A model generated the notes under the pieces. The model worked only from the letters and a program-made list of their open reading frames with translations, did not search any database and had not been told where the DNA came from. 56,766 nucleotides of DNA from Mucilaginibacter psychrotolerans (lineage in GTDB: Bacteria > Bacteroidota > Bacteroidia > Sphingobacteriales > Sphingobacteriaceae): positions 1-56,766 of the forward strand of contig NZ_SOZE01000035.1 in NCBI RefSeq assembly GCF_004519315.1, written 5' to 3'. Both the position numbers and the translations under genes were made by a program. Within the stretch, counting starts at the first letter, position 1. Every line of letters starts with the position of its first letter. This document shows, in pieces, positions 8,089-17,946 of the stretch.

Positions 8089-8628
8089 ATGCACACTTAC
8101 CTGCAAAGCGCACGCAAACAATTCGAGTATTATAAATCGGTAGGCGAACGGGCCATGGCCCAGGTTAACGACGGTGCTTTATTTTGGCAGCAAAACGCCG
8201 AATGTAATAGCATCGCAACCATTATCAAGCATCTACAAGGCAATATGCTATCGCGATGGACGGACTTTTTAACCACCGATGGCGAAAAGCCCTGGCGGCA
8301 ACGCGATGCCGAGTTTGAGAGCGATACGCATAGCCGCGAAGATTTACTAACCAAATGGAACGAAGGCTGGATTTGCCTTTTTGACGCGCTCGATTCGGTT
8401 AATGAAAGCAACTGGCACAACGATATCTTTATCCGCGGCGAAAAGCATACCGTGGTGGATGCCATAAACCGGCAGCTGGCGCATATCCCCTATCACGTTG
8501 GGCAAATCGTGTTTATCGACAAGTTGCATGCTGGCGAGGACTGGGCGTCGCTTACCGTACCGCGCGGCAAGAGCGCTGAATTCAATGTACAGAAATTTGC
8601 CGAAGAAGCGGCAAAAAAAACCTCCTGA
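8089..8628 (+). CDS. DUF1572 (DinB-like) protein
   Basis: 179 residues of the DinB/YfiT four-helix fold in the DUF1572 branch. Typical features are NSIATIIKHLQGNMLSRWTDFL with a conserved histidine (about residue 48) and QLAHIPYHVGQIVFIDK near residue 125, whose two histidines complete a metal-binding triad. Such proteins include thiol-dependent metalloenzymes, but the substrate here is unknown. Its stop overlaps the lnt start (TGATG), so the two are translationally coupled. Confidence 0.85.
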   Translation: MHTYLQSARKQFEYYKSVGERAMAQVNDGALFWQQNAECNSIATIIKHLQGNMLSRWTDFLTTDGEKPWRQRDAEFESDTHSREDLLTKWNEGWICLFDALDSVNESNWHNDIFIRGEKHTVVDAINRQLAHIPYHVGQIVFIDKLHAGEDWASLTVPRGKSAEFNVQKFAEEAAKKTS

Positions 8629-10250
8629 TGAAAAAAAACCTCCTCTTATCTATATCCTCGGGCCTATTGCTTTGGCTTGCCTGGCCACCAACGCCTTATA
8701 CTACGATCCTGCTGTTTGTTGGTTTTGTGCCCATGCTGCTGGCCATGGAAAACATCATTCAATCCAATTCCACAAAAAAGGGAAAGCACATTTTCAACAC
8801 CACCTTCATAGGGTTTGTGATCTGGAACACGCTGTGTGTTTACTGGGTGTATAATTCGCTTAAGATCATCGGTCCGGTAGTGGCTGTGCCCATTTCGCTA
8901 ATACCGTATACATTGGGGCCTGCGCTGATGAGTACGGCCTGCTGGCTCTACTACCGCCTGCGTTTAAAAACCAACCGCACCGTGGGCCTTATTGGCCTGG
9001 TTTGTTTTTGGATAGCCTACGAATACCTGCACCAAAGCTGGGATCTCAACTTCCCCTGGATGACGCTGGGCAATGGCTTCGCTGTATCGCACCAATGGGT
9101 GCAATGGTACGAGTACACCGGCGTTTACGGAGGCACCATTTGGGTATGGGCGGCCAACATCCTGCTATTCTTAATTTATGTGGGCATCCGCGAGGCACAA
9201 GCCAAAAAATTGCGCATGAGGCTCATCATCGCCCTTGCTTTGGTACTGGTGATACCCATGGGCATATCAATAAATAGGTATTATGGGTACGAAGAACAGG
9301 TAAACCCAGCCAACATTATTGTTGCCCAACCCAATATCGACCCTTATGAAAAGGGGGGAACTATCCCGGTGTTTAAGCAGATTGAAACGCTTACCAAACT
9401 TTCCGATTCGCTGGCACAGCCCAACACCGAGTTTTTTATCTGGCCGGAAACCGCTATCCCTGATTATATTGACGAGAACCACATCCTAACCAATAATTAC
9501 TACTTACAGGTGAGGCGCTTCTTGGATAAATACAAAAACGGCAACGTACTTACAGGCGGCGAAACTTACCGTATGTATGATACCCGCGCAACCAAAACGG
9601 CTTCGCCTATCCCTGGCGGCGGCTTTTGGGATCATTACAGCTCGGCTATCAATATCGAGAATTCGGCCAAGGTGCAGTTCTATCATAAATCGCGGCTGGT
9701 ACCCGGCGCCGAATCTTTGCCTTTCGGCAATGCCTTGTCGTTCCTGAAACCTGTTTTTGAGCACCTGGGCGGTGCAACAGGAGCATACACCATGCAGGCC
9801 GAACCGGGCGTGCTCTACGCCCAAAGCGGTGTTGGCGTAACACCGGTTATCTGCTACGAATCCATATGGGGCGAATGGGTTGCCAAATCGGTTAGGCAGG
9901 GTTCGCAATTCATCGCGATAATTACCAACGACGGTTGGTGGGAAAACACCTCGGGTAAAGACCAGCACCTGGACTACGCCAAGCTGCGCGCTATCGAAAC
10001 CCGCCGCTGGGTATGCCGCTCGGCCAATACGGGCATCTCGGCATTCATCAACCAGCGCGGCGATATAGTGCAGCATAGTGCCTGGTGGGTACGCACGGCC
10101 TTAAAGCAGGATATCAACCTCAACAGTGATATTACTTTTTATGTAGAATACGGCGATTATTTGCCAAAACTTGGTAGTGTTTTGGCTGTGTTGGGGATAT
10201 TGTTTTTGTTGGCAATTCAAATGAAGTCAGGTATTTTAGCGAAAAAATAA
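8628..10250 (+). CDS. lnt: Apolipoprotein N-acyltransferase
   Basis: 540 residues: about six N-terminal membrane helices (to about residue 220) followed by a nitrilase-like domain. The catalytic triad is visible as Glu274 in WPETAIP, Lys354 in YHKSRLVPGAE and Cys409 in ICYES. It N-acylates the N-terminal cysteine of lipoproteins on the periplasmic face of the inner membrane, the last maturation step. The predicted lipoproteins in this window (10257, 11613, 26231, 39058, 39703, 41076) would be substrates. Coupled to the DUF1572 gene by a 1-nt overlap. Confidence 0.95.
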   Translation: MKKNLLLSISSGLLLWLAWPPTPYTTILLFVGFVPMLLAMENIIQSNSTKKGKHIFNTTFIGFVIWNTLCVYWVYNSLKIIGPVVAVPISLIPYTLGPALMSTACWLYYRLRLKTNRTVGLIGLVCFWIAYEYLHQSWDLNFPWMTLGNGFAVSHQWVQWYEYTGVYGGTIWVWAANILLFLIYVGIREAQAKKLRMRLIIALALVLVIPMGISINRYYGYEEQVNPANIIVAQPNIDPYEKGGTIPVFKQIETLTKLSDSLAQPNTEFFIWPETAIPDYIDENHILTNNYYLQVRRFLDKYKNGNVLTGGETYRMYDTRATKTASPIPGGGFWDHYSSAINIENSAKVQFYHKSRLVPGAESLPFGNALSFLKPVFEHLGGATGAYTMQAEPGVLYAQSGVGVTPVICYESIWGEWVAKSVRQGSQFIAIITNDGWWENTSGKDQHLDYAKLRAIETRRWVCRSANTGISAFINQRGDIVQHSAWWVRTALKQDINLNSDITFYVEYGDYLPKLGSVLAVLGILFLLAIQMKSGILAKK

Positions 10251-10256
10251 TCTAAT

Positions 10257-10796
10257 ATGAGGCGCTTATACAATTTTAAAATAAATTACCTACAGCTTTT
10301 TGCGTTCACAATGCTTATTTTGTTGTCATCCTGCACAAACCAAGACAAAGCGGAATCGTTAGCAAAAGACTACCTAAAAAGCAAATTGAACGACCCGGAT
10401 AGTTACAGTGGCGTTAGCTTCACGACATTAAAACCATCATATGAGAGTTATGAGAACAGTGGAACATCTGAATATAAAAGGCTAAAAGCAAAGCTTTCTA
10501 ATGCCGATAGTGTAATGATGCATTATTCCTTTATTGCCGATGACTTGGAACCATTCGGACCCGAAAAGGAATATAAAGCAGCAAGAAAAACTGAAGCCTA
10601 TTGGAAGAAAAAAAAGGATAGTATTATAGTTGTAATTGATAGGAATGCTGAAAATTATCATGGCAAACTAACCGGATACGAACTTAACCATAGTTTTAGG
10701 GCAAAAAACAGCTTTGGTGCGGTTATGTTAAAAAACGCTACTTTTTATTATAATGAAACCCTTTCTGAGGTTTTATTTGCAACCGGCATTGATTAA
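10257..10796 (+). CDS. Lipoprotein of unknown function
   Basis: 179 residues. The signal peptide ends in the lipobox LLSSC (Cys about residue 25-26). The mature start (AESLAKDYLKSKLNDPDSYSGVSF) matches a pattern I know from small uncharacterised Bacteroidota lipoproteins, where 'LNDPDSYE' follows the lipid cysteine. The rest is lysine-rich and charged. The gene is AT-richer than lnt, which ends 6 nt upstream, so it is likely an inserted orphan gene read from the lnt transcript. Confidence 0.6.
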   Translation: MRRLYNFKINYLQLFAFTMLILLSSCTNQDKAESLAKDYLKSKLNDPDSYSGVSFTTLKPSYESYENSGTSEYKRLKAKLSNADSVMMHYSFIADDLEPFGPEKEYKAARKTEAYWKKKKDSIIVVIDRNAENYHGKLTGYELNHSFRAKNSFGAVMLKNATFYYNETLSEVLFATGID

Positions 10797-10860
10797 TCTC
10801 AAATTTGTTTTTTTCATCATCGTCCGTAATTTATAGAACCTACATTCTCCAGAGAATCTA

Positions 10861-11492
10861 CTACTTATTATTCTCCGCCCTGCGTTTTATGGGGTTTTGA
10901 TGAGTGTTACTATTGGTATCAATCTGTCGGTAAACCAATACCACTATCTGATTGGCCAACTGCTTAACCTCCGTCAGCTCTAATGAGTGGCGGTTTTGAG
11001 TTGATGGAAGAATGATTTGCCGCCTGCAACGATAGCCGGGTTTAATAAAACGCGTATCTCGTCAACCAGGCCCGAATCCAGCAGGGCAGCAGCAAAATCC
11101 GCCCCGCCTACTATTTGGATATCCTTGCCTGCGGCGGCCTTCAGCTTCGTGATTTCTGTTACCAGGTCGCCATTATTGATGGTAGTATTTCCCCAGCCGG
11201 ACTCTTTGAGGGTTTTCGAGAATACGATATGAGGCGTTATCTCCGCCAGCTTTGCGTACGCTACTTCGTGGTAAGAAAACTTCTCCGGCTCGGCCAATGC
11301 CCTCTTCCAATAGTTGCGGTATTCTGCCCACATGCAGCGGCCCAGTAGGAACAAATCTACGCTATCCTTCAGCATGCCGAACAAATCGTCCCAGGTATCA
11401 TCGTCATCCGGCTGCATCCAGCTCATGTCGCCGTTCTTGCCTTCTATATAGCCATCGAGCGAGGCGTTCATTGATAAAATCAGCTTTCTCAT
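10861..11492 (-). pseudogene. Dihydrofolate reductase family (RibD C-terminal-like) gene, frameshifted near its 3' end
   Basis: The intact frame 10980-11492 gives 170 residues beginning MRKLILSMNASLDGYIEG, a typical start for the DHFR-like/RibD C-terminal family, with LGRCMW and QIVGGADFAAALLDSGLVDE for cofactor binding. It ends in a stop right after FHQLKTATH. Adding one T to the T4 run at 10994-10997 restores HSLELTEVKQLANQIVVLVYRQ, the expected final strand, and the frame then runs to a stop at 10861. The core may still fold without the last strand. These are NADPH-dependent reductases; the substrate is unknown. A sequencing error is possible. Confidence 0.7.
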
Positions 11493-11612
11493 TATATTGG
11501 TGTTTAATGATGTAAATATCAGCATGTAGGAAATTGTTTAGGGGACGCGATAACGACAATTTGGAGGTGGATTTACGACTGCAAGGTTACTTTTTGTTAG
11601 TGTAACGTATTA

Positions 11613-12059
11613 ATGGCAAACTTTATGAAAGCCAAGTTATTTGTACTCATCCTGCCAATGATAGTTGTTAGCATTTTCATAAGTAGCTGCGACTACTACA
11701 ACCATAAGCTAAAACTTCATAACAAATCAAAGGAAATCGTTACTGTAGGACATACAGACAGGGAATTACCCGACGAGATGAATAATGTGGAATATTACAT
11801 TGCTGACTATAGCGCAATTATGCCGGATTCTACCTACGATATAGTTATTGCCGGAAAAGACAATGCCTGGCATTGGTACATTGACCACAGCCCCAGGAAA
11901 AAGTTATTTGTTTATGTTTTCTCGGTGAAAGAAATCAGTCAGTACCGAGGCGATGTTATGGGAGACATCATCCGAGCAGGCAAGTATTTGAAGCGTTTTG
12001 AGTACACCGAACAAGAACTCATCGACCATAACTGGACAATAACTTACAACGGTAATTAA
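11613..12059 (+). CDS. Small lipoprotein of unknown function
   Basis: 148 residues (144 if the second ATG at 11625 is used). The signal peptide ends in the lipobox FISSC. The mature protein DYYNHKLKLHNKSKEIV begins a short beta-rich domain. No family with known function is recognised. It stands alone and is AT-richer than the surrounding core genes, as is the lipoprotein at 10257, which suggests a small acquired patch around 10257-12060. Confidence 0.55.
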   Translation: MANFMKAKLFVLILPMIVVSIFISSCDYYNHKLKLHNKSKEIVTVGHTDRELPDEMNNVEYYIADYSAIMPDSTYDIVIAGKDNAWHWYIDHSPRKKLFVYVFSVKEISQYRGDVMGDIIRAGKYLKRFEYTEQELIDHNWTITYNGN

Positions 12060-12136
12060 TTCTTTAGCTTGGCGGCTCTTCTGATGGGGTGCTGAAAAAA
12101 TTTCTCCGAAGGAGTCCTGTGGCAGCGTGACGAACT

Positions 12137-12170
12137 CATCAACGCAATCATTTAATCATTAAAACGGCGA
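12137..12170. repeat. Fragment of the AATCATTTAATCA repeat family
   Basis: The stretch holding ATCAACGCAATCATTTAATC matches one arm of the palindromic element at 44098-44256 (ATCAACGAAATCATTTAATC there). Only one arm is present, so this is a decayed or half copy between the lipoprotein and the kinase gene. Confidence 0.5.
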
Positions 12171-12219
12171 AGCATTCTTGAGCGCCTTTAAAAACGATTA
12201 AACTACGAAAAATCATTGG

Positions 12220-13074
12220 TCACTGTCCGTTCCGCTCGATGATAAATTGCAGCAAATCGTTGATGGGTTGTTTGATGATTTTGCCTATGTGAACATCGTT
12301 GGCTTCGCAAACGGCTTTCAGCTCATCGGCAAATACGTAAGCTATCGAACCTACGAAGTTGCATTTGAACTTATTGTACTGCGGATACGATTTTATATTG
12401 GTATCTACAAACTCCTGGAAAAGGTTTCTCAGCAAATCCTGCACGTAAGTAGTATCGCGTATATCAAACAGGAATTTTGAGAATGTGGCCAGATAGGTGT
12501 TTGCAGACGGCTTTTGGTACACGTTTTTAATCACTACCTCTTTATCCAGGTGATAGGCATCGTTGAACAGCGTGCTGATATCCGTCGGCATTCGACCGTA
12601 CAGAAAATCGGTAATCAGCGTTTTGCCTATGATGGTGCCCGCACCTTCATCGCCTAAAACGTAGCCGAGGCCGTGTTGGCCATCATGGATTTCCTCCCCA
12701 TCGAAAAAGGAAATATTGGAGCCTGTGCCTAATATACAGCAAAAGCCTTTCTCGTGCCCGCAGGTGGCGTATGCCGAAGCCAAAAGATCGCTATCTACGC
12801 TGATGTATGATTTCGGAAAAAGTGCCGTGAGCGCGTTAGAAATAATTTCGTGCCTGTCGGGACTGGAACAGCCAGCGCCAAAAAAGTATATTTCGCTTAT
12901 CTGGGGGGCATAGGGTATCAGGTCGGCTATCTGCTCCTGTAGTATTTTGGTTATCTCTTGCTGATTAAGGAAGTACGGGTTCAATCCAACCGAACGGAAG
13001 GCCTTTGGTTCGCCTTCTGTATCGGAAAGCAACCAATCTGTTTTGGACGATCCGCTATCTGCTACTAATATCAT
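12220..13074 (-). CDS. BadF/BadG/BcrA/BcrD-type ATPase, N-acetylglucosamine kinase-like
   Basis: 284 residues of the ASKHA (actin-like) kinase fold. The phosphate-1 loop is VADSGSSKTDW near the N-terminus, and the ILGTGSNISFF and GDEGAGTIIGK segments are the other nucleotide-binding motifs. Bacteroidota members are annotated as GlcNAc kinases feeding peptidoglycan recycling or amino-sugar use. The start overlaps the stop of the response regulator gene (ATGA), so the two are coupled at the end of the efflux operon. The functional link to efflux is unclear. Confidence 0.8.
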   Translation of the reverse strand: MILVADSGSSKTDWLLSDTEGEPKAFRSVGLNPYFLNQQEITKILQEQIADLIPYAPQISEIYFFGAGCSSPDRHEIISNALTALFPKSYISVDSDLLASAYATCGHEKGFCCILGTGSNISFFDGEEIHDGQHGLGYVLGDEGAGTIIGKTLITDFLYGRMPTDISTLFNDAYHLDKEVVIKNVYQKPSANTYLATFSKFLFDIRDTTYVQDLLRNLFQEFVDTNIKSYPQYNKFKCNFVGSIAYVFADELKAVCEANDVHIGKIIKQPINDLLQFIIERNGQ

Positions 13075-13460
13075 GTGCTAAGTTCTTCGAGCGCCTCGTA
13101 GGTAAGGGGTTTGTGAATAAATTGCGCTACGTGCCTGCTGTTGAGCGAAAGATCCATGTCGGTAGGATCCAGCGATGACGAAAGCATAAAAATCTTTACC
13201 GGGTGCTCCGGGTCGGGTTCAAGCTTATCGTATTCTTCCAAAAACTCAAAACCCGTCATGCCGGGCATCCGCACGTCTAAAAAAATAACGTCGGGTTTTA
13301 ACGAGCCGTTTTTTAAGGCCAATAACGCATCGCCGGGCGATTGCTGGATGATGATCTTTTCCGCAAAGTTGCCGCTCTCTAAAATCTTGCGCGTCACAAA
13401 ATTGTCGATATAGTTATCGTCAATCAGCAAGCAAAGTTTATAGCGGACAGGCATGTCCAA
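13071..13460 (-). CDS. Single-domain response regulator (CheY-like receiver)
   Basis: 129 residues, receiver domain only. The acidic pocket is LLIDDN at the N-terminus, the likely phosphoacceptor is Asp62 in FLDVRMPG, and FIHKP near residue 115 supplies the conserved lysine. No output domain follows, so it works by protein contact or as a phosphorelay intermediate. This Bacteroidota type often pairs with hybrid histidine kinases elsewhere in the genome. It lies 30 nt after tolC and overlaps the kinase gene by 4 nt. Confidence 0.88.
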   Translation of the reverse strand: MDMPVRYKLCLLIDDNYIDNFVTRKILESGNFAEKIIIQQSPGDALLALKNGSLKPDVIFLDVRMPGMTGFEFLEEYDKLEPDPEHPVKIFMLSSSLDPTDMDLSLNSRHVAQFIHKPLTYEALEELST

Positions 13461-13490
13461 AAATAATCTTTTAAAGCAATTAAAGCTACT

Positions 13491-14807
13491 TTATTGAATA
13501 TTTATACTGTTAGTTATCTGCTTTAAAGTAACCTCGGCCATTTTGCTCTGGTACTGCGCCGAAAAGAAGGTAGACTGTGCATCCAGGTAGTTCCTTTGCG
13601 CCTCGCGTATCTCCAGCGGGGTAATGTTGCCCAGGCGGTATTTCTCTAAGGATATCTCCAGGTTTTTGCGCGCCAGGTCTACATTAGACTCCCCTATTTT
13701 TATCAAATCCAACCCCGACAAATAGGAAACATAAAAACTGCTGATCTGCGCTTCAACTTCCTGCATGGTCTTCTTATAATCCAGGTCGGCATTATCTATC
13801 TGCAATTTGGCATTACGCTCCCTGCGCCACTGGTTAAGCCCGTCAAATATGTTTACCGATGCGACCACGCCATAGGCAAAGCCATGTGCATTCTGTTGCA
13901 GCGTAAAGCCCGCGGGGGTTTTGTTGCGGGTAAAGGTATAGCCCGATGTTAGCCCCACTGTAGGGTAGCGCGTGCTGCGTACCTGTTTCAGGTTTATATC
14001 GGCCAGGCGCTTGTTTATCTGCGAGGATAGTATGCCCGGGTTTTGGGTTTGTGCCTTACTCAGTATATCGCCCAATACCAGCGAGCGGTCTACTACGATG
14101 GTGTCGCCCACGGTAAAATCGGTTTGCAGATCGCGCACCAGCAGCTGGTTCATCTGTATCTTGGTATTTTTGAATTGCTGCAGCTGGGTAATCAATGCGG
14201 CGGTATCGGTATTCAGGTTCACCTGTGCATTGTACACATCCAGCCGGGAAACACGGCCTACAGTAAACTTATCGTTGGCGTAGCGCACCTGCGTACGCGA
14301 TATATCTATGGCCCCGCGCAGGGCTTTTATCTGCTCATTTTGGCTGATAAGGCTGTAATAGGTATTGATAACGCTGGCAACAGTGCTTTGAATGGTATCC
14401 TGCATGCGTATGGCACCGAGCTTATCCAGCTGTTTCAGCTGGTCATAAGTGGCAAACATGGCAAAGCCGTCAAAAACTGTCCAGTTGAGGTTTACGCCAT
14501 AGTTCAAATTACTGTTATGAGCGTTTTTGATATCGTTCACCGTACCGTCGCTGCGGGTTTGCTTGGTGGTTTGCACGCTGCTGTTTTGGGTAAGGTTGCC
14601 CGTTACCGTAGGCAAAAAGCCGGCGTTGCCCAGTGTAACGTTATTACCCTGTATGGCTGCGTTGTTTTGCGATAGCCTGATGTTGTAATTATTCTTCAGG
14701 GCTATTTCTACCGCATCTTTCAGCGTAAGTAAGGGGGCATCCTGTGCATGCAGCCCGGTAAAAGGCAGCGTGCAAAAAATTAAGCCCATTATATATTTGA
14801 TTTTCAT
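13491..14807 (-). CDS. TolC-family outer membrane efflux protein
   Basis: 438 residues with a signal peptide ending HAQ. It has the duplicated outer-membrane-efflux-protein pattern: LTLKDAVEIALKNNYNIRL at the N-terminus and a second copy in the C-terminal half with the long coiled helices (LARKNLEISLEKYRLGNITPLEIREAQRNYL, read in parts). It forms the trimeric outer-membrane channel of the tripartite pump. The gene starts 6 nt after the pump gene. Confidence 0.93.
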   Translation of the reverse strand: MKIKYIMGLIFCTLPFTGLHAQDAPLLTLKDAVEIALKNNYNIRLSQNNAAIQGNNVTLGNAGFLPTVTGNLTQNSSVQTTKQTRSDGTVNDIKNAHNSNLNYGVNLNWTVFDGFAMFATYDQLKQLDKLGAIRMQDTIQSTVASVINTYYSLISQNEQIKALRGAIDISRTQVRYANDKFTVGRVSRLDVYNAQVNLNTDTAALITQLQQFKNTKIQMNQLLVRDLQTDFTVGDTIVVDRSLVLGDILSKAQTQNPGILSSQINKRLADINLKQVRSTRYPTVGLTSGYTFTRNKTPAGFTLQQNAHGFAYGVVASVNIFDGLNQWRRERNAKLQIDNADLDYKKTMQEVEAQISSFYVSYLSGLDLIKIGESNVDLARKNLEISLEKYRLGNITPLEIREAQRNYLDAQSTFFSAQYQSKMAEVTLKQITNSINIQ

Positions 14808-14813
14808 TGCTGC

Positions 14814-17800
14814 TTAATGTTTGGGGACGATAATGTGCGTTGGATGGATGGCCTTAGCCTCTTCTTCGGTTTCTTCATCAGGGTCCTTACGCGTTTTAGA
14901 GCCTAACACCATATACATGGTAGGGATTACGTACAAGGTAAGTACCAGCGAGAAAAGCATCCCCCCGATGATAACGATACCCAGCGACATACGGCTTTTT
15001 GCACCGGCACCCAAAGCTAATGCAATAGGTACGGAACCTAACACCACGGCCAAACTGGTCATTAATATGGGGCGCAGGCGCGATGTTGCGGCCTCAACCA
15101 CGGCTTCGTATTTATTCAGGCCATGTTCCATGCGCTGGTTGGCAAACTCCACAATCAAAATACCGTTTTTGGTTACCAGCCCCACCAGCGTAATGATACC
15201 TATCTGGCTGAAGATATTGAACGTTTGATCGAACAACCAGAGCGACAGGAAGGCCCCCGAAATGGCCAGCGGCACGGTGAGCATCACAATAAAAGGATCT
15301 ACGAAGCTCTCGAACTGGGCGGCAAGCACTAAATAGATCAACAACAGCGCGAACAGGAATGCAAATGCGATGTTGGATGAACCCTCGGCGTAATCTCTCG
15401 ATGGGCCGCTCAATGCGGTGCTAAAGGTTTCATCGAGCATGCCTTTAGAGATGCGGTTCATCTCGGCAATGCCATCGCCTATGGTTTTACCCGGCGCAAG
15501 GCCCGCCTGCACCGTTGCCGATTTATAACGGTTAAAGTGGTAAATAGAAGGAGGCGTGGCGCTTTCCTGTATCTTCACCACGTTATCCAGCTGCACCAGG
15601 TTACCTTTTGAACTGCGCACGTAAACCGATTTCAGATCCAGCGGCTGATCGCGGTTGCCGCGGTCTACCTGGGCTATTACCTGATATTGTTTACCGTTGA
15701 TGAGGAAGTAATCGAGCCGCCCCCCGCTATAATAAAGTTGCAGCGTCTGGGCAATATCTTCTACCGAAACGCCGAGGTCGCGTGCACGGTCGCGGTCTGT
15801 CGTTACACGCAACTCGGGTTTGGTGAATTTAAGGTTAATGTCTGTCCCCTGGAAAACCGGGCTTTTTGATACTTCTGCAAAAAACTCCGGCAGTACCTTG
15901 CGTATCTTCTCGAAATCCTGGTTTTGGATAACGAACTGCACCGGCAGCGAAGTACGCGCACCGCTCCCCCCCCCGCTTATGGTTTGCTCCTGCACCACAA
16001 TGGCACGGGCATCGGGCATGGCGCGTAATTTCTTGTTCAGGAAATCGGCAATTTGCTGCTGGCTGCGCTTACGCTGATCTGGTGGTACCAAACCCACACG
16101 GCCAAAGCCCGAGTTTGCCGAACCACCACCACCAAACGATGGTGACACGATCTCCAAATTCACATTTGCCTCAGGTACCGAATCGGCTACGATCTGGGCT
16201 ACCTTATCCATATAGCGCGTCATAAACTCATAGGTTGCACCTTCAGAGCCGGTTACCGCATACCGTAGCAGGCTGCGATCGTCAAGCGGGGCCAGCTCCG
16301 ATGGAGTTATTTTGAATAACACGCCAGTAAGCAATAGCGAACCGCCTAATATTACAAATGATACCCATTTCTTTTTCATGAAATTCACCAGCGTTTCGGT
16401 GTACCCGTTGGTCATGTTCACAAAGAACGGTTCGGTTTTTTCGTAGAACTTAGATTTTTTCTGGCTCTTGCGAATCAATTTCACATTCAGCATCGGGGTT
16501 AGAGACAGCGATACGAATGCCGAGATGAGCACCGAACCCGCCACCACTACCGCAAATTCGCGGAATAGCCTGCCCGTAAAGCCTTGTAAAAACATGATGG
16601 GCAGAAACACCGCCGCCAATGTAACTGAGGTTGATACCACCGCGAAGAATATCTCTGCCGAGCCCTGGAACGCTGCCTGCCGTATGGCCATGCCGCCCTC
16701 TACTTTTTTGTAGATATTCTCCGTTACTACAATACCATCATCTACCACCAGGCCCGTTGCCAGCACAATGCCCAGCAGGGTAAGGATATTGATGGAGTAA
16801 CCGAACACGTACATGATAAAGAATGCCCCTATCAATGATACCGGGATATCTATCAGCGGGCGGAAGGCGATGAGCCAATCGCGGAAGAAAAGGTAGATGA
16901 TGATGACCACCAGCACGAAAGATACCAGCAGAGTTTCTTTTACTTCTATGATGGAGTTATTGATGAATTTGGTGTTATCCAGCGCCACTTTTACGTGTAT
17001 GTCCGGTGGCAAATCTTTTTGTATTTGTGCCAGCCTTACATAAAAATCCTTGGCTATCTGCACGTAGTTGGCACCCGGTTGCGGCACCACGTTGAGGCTC
17101 ACCATCGGCACGAAAGATTCTTTAAGCGAGGTTTCCTCGTTGGCAGAACCCAGCACAGCGTAGCCAATATCGCTCAGCCTGATTACCCGGTTGCTATCCG
17201 CCCGGATGATAAGGTTATTGAAATCCTTCTCATTCGTGAGCTTGCCCAGCGCGCGGATGGTGATCTCGGTATTGTTACCTTCTATTTTACCGGCCGGTAG
17301 CTCCACGTTCTCGCGGTTAAGTGCCGTACCTATATCTGTAGCGGTAAGCCCCAGTGCCGAAAGCTTATTAGGATCTATCCATAAACGCATGGCGTACTGG
17401 CGCTGGCCCTGTATATTAATGGTACTTACACCGGGAATGGTTTGCAGGCCTTCCTGCAATACGTTCTCGGCATAATCGTTCACTTGCATAATGTTGCGCT
17501 TATCGCTGCTTACGGTTAGGGTGATGATGTTGTCTGCACTGGCATCGGCCTTGGTAACTACCGGCGGCGCGTTGATATCCTGCGGCAGTTGGCGTTGCGC
17601 CTGGCTTACCTTGTCGCGCACGTCGTTAGCGGCGGTTTCCAGGTCGGCATCCAGGTTAAATTCTACGGTGATATTGCTGCTACCAACCGAACTGGTAGAG
17701 GATATATTGCGGATGCCCGGCACACCATTAATGGCTTTCTCCAGCGGCTCGGTTATCTGCGATTCTACCACATCGGCGTTAGCACCCGAGTAACTGGTAG

Positions 17801-17942
17801 ATACGGATATGATAGGCGGGTCTACAGAGGGGAAATCTCGCACACCCAAAAAGGTATAGCCAATTACCCCGAAAACCACGATGACAACCGACATAACCGT
17901 TGCCAATACCGGCCTTTTTATACTTACGGACGATAAACTCAT
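14814..17942 (-). CDS. RND multidrug efflux pump, HAE1 (AcrB) type
   Basis: 1042 residues, the normal length for an AcrB-type permease: two repeats, each of one helix, a large periplasmic loop and further helices. LATGLVVDDGIVVTENIY carries the paired aspartates in TM4 that move protons, and GLVTKNGILIVEFAN is the matching segment in the second half. Pumps of this type export drugs, dyes or detergents from the periplasm using the proton gradient. It lies 4 nt after the adaptor gene. The substrate cannot be read from sequence. Confidence 0.95.
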   Translation of the reverse strand: MSLSSVSIKRPVLATVMSVVIVVFGVIGYTFLGVRDFPSVDPPIISVSTSYSGANADVVESQITEPLEKAINGVPGIRNISSTSSVGSSNITVEFNLDADLETAANDVRDKVSQAQRQLPQDINAPPVVTKADASADNIITLTVSSDKRNIMQVNDYAENVLQEGLQTIPGVSTINIQGQRQYAMRLWIDPNKLSALGLTATDIGTALNRENVELPAGKIEGNNTEITIRALGKLTNEKDFNNLIIRADSNRVIRLSDIGYAVLGSANEETSLKESFVPMVSLNVVPQPGANYVQIAKDFYVRLAQIQKDLPPDIHVKVALDNTKFINNSIIEVKETLLVSFVLVVIIIYLFFRDWLIAFRPLIDIPVSLIGAFFIMYVFGYSINILTLLGIVLATGLVVDDGIVVTENIYKKVEGGMAIRQAAFQGSAEIFFAVVSTSVTLAAVFLPIMFLQGFTGRLFREFAVVVAGSVLISAFVSLSLTPMLNVKLIRKSQKKSKFYEKTEPFFVNMTNGYTETLVNFMKKKWVSFVILGGSLLLTGVLFKITPSELAPLDDRSLLRYAVTGSEGATYEFMTRYMDKVAQIVADSVPEANVNLEIVSPSFGGGGSANSGFGRVGLVPPDQRKRSQQQIADFLNKKLRAMPDARAIVVQEQTISGGGSGARTSLPVQFVIQNQDFEKIRKVLPEFFAEVSKSPVFQGTDINLKFTKPELRVTTDRDRARDLGVSVEDIAQTLQLYYSGGRLDYFLINGKQYQVIAQVDRGNRDQPLDLKSVYVRSSKGNLVQLDNVVKIQESATPPSIYHFNRYKSATVQAGLAPGKTIGDGIAEMNRISKGMLDETFSTALSGPSRDYAEGSSNIAFAFLFALLLIYLVLAAQFESFVDPFIVMLTVPLAISGAFLSLWLFDQTFNIFSQIGIITLVGLVTKNGILIVEFANQRMEHGLNKYEAVVEAATSRLRPILMTSLAVVLGSVPIALALGAGAKSRMSLGIVIIGGMLFSLVLTLYVIPTMYMVLGSKTRKDPDEETEEEAKAIHPTHIIVPKH

Positions 17943-17946
17943 AGGG

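Noticed and set aside
9504..10076. 190-codon minus-strand frame inside lnt
   Set aside because: Antisense to the lnt catalytic domain.
14043..14675. 210-codon plus-strand frame inside the TolC gene
   Set aside because: It is antisense to a clear TolC reading frame; the composition reflects the codon pattern of the real gene.
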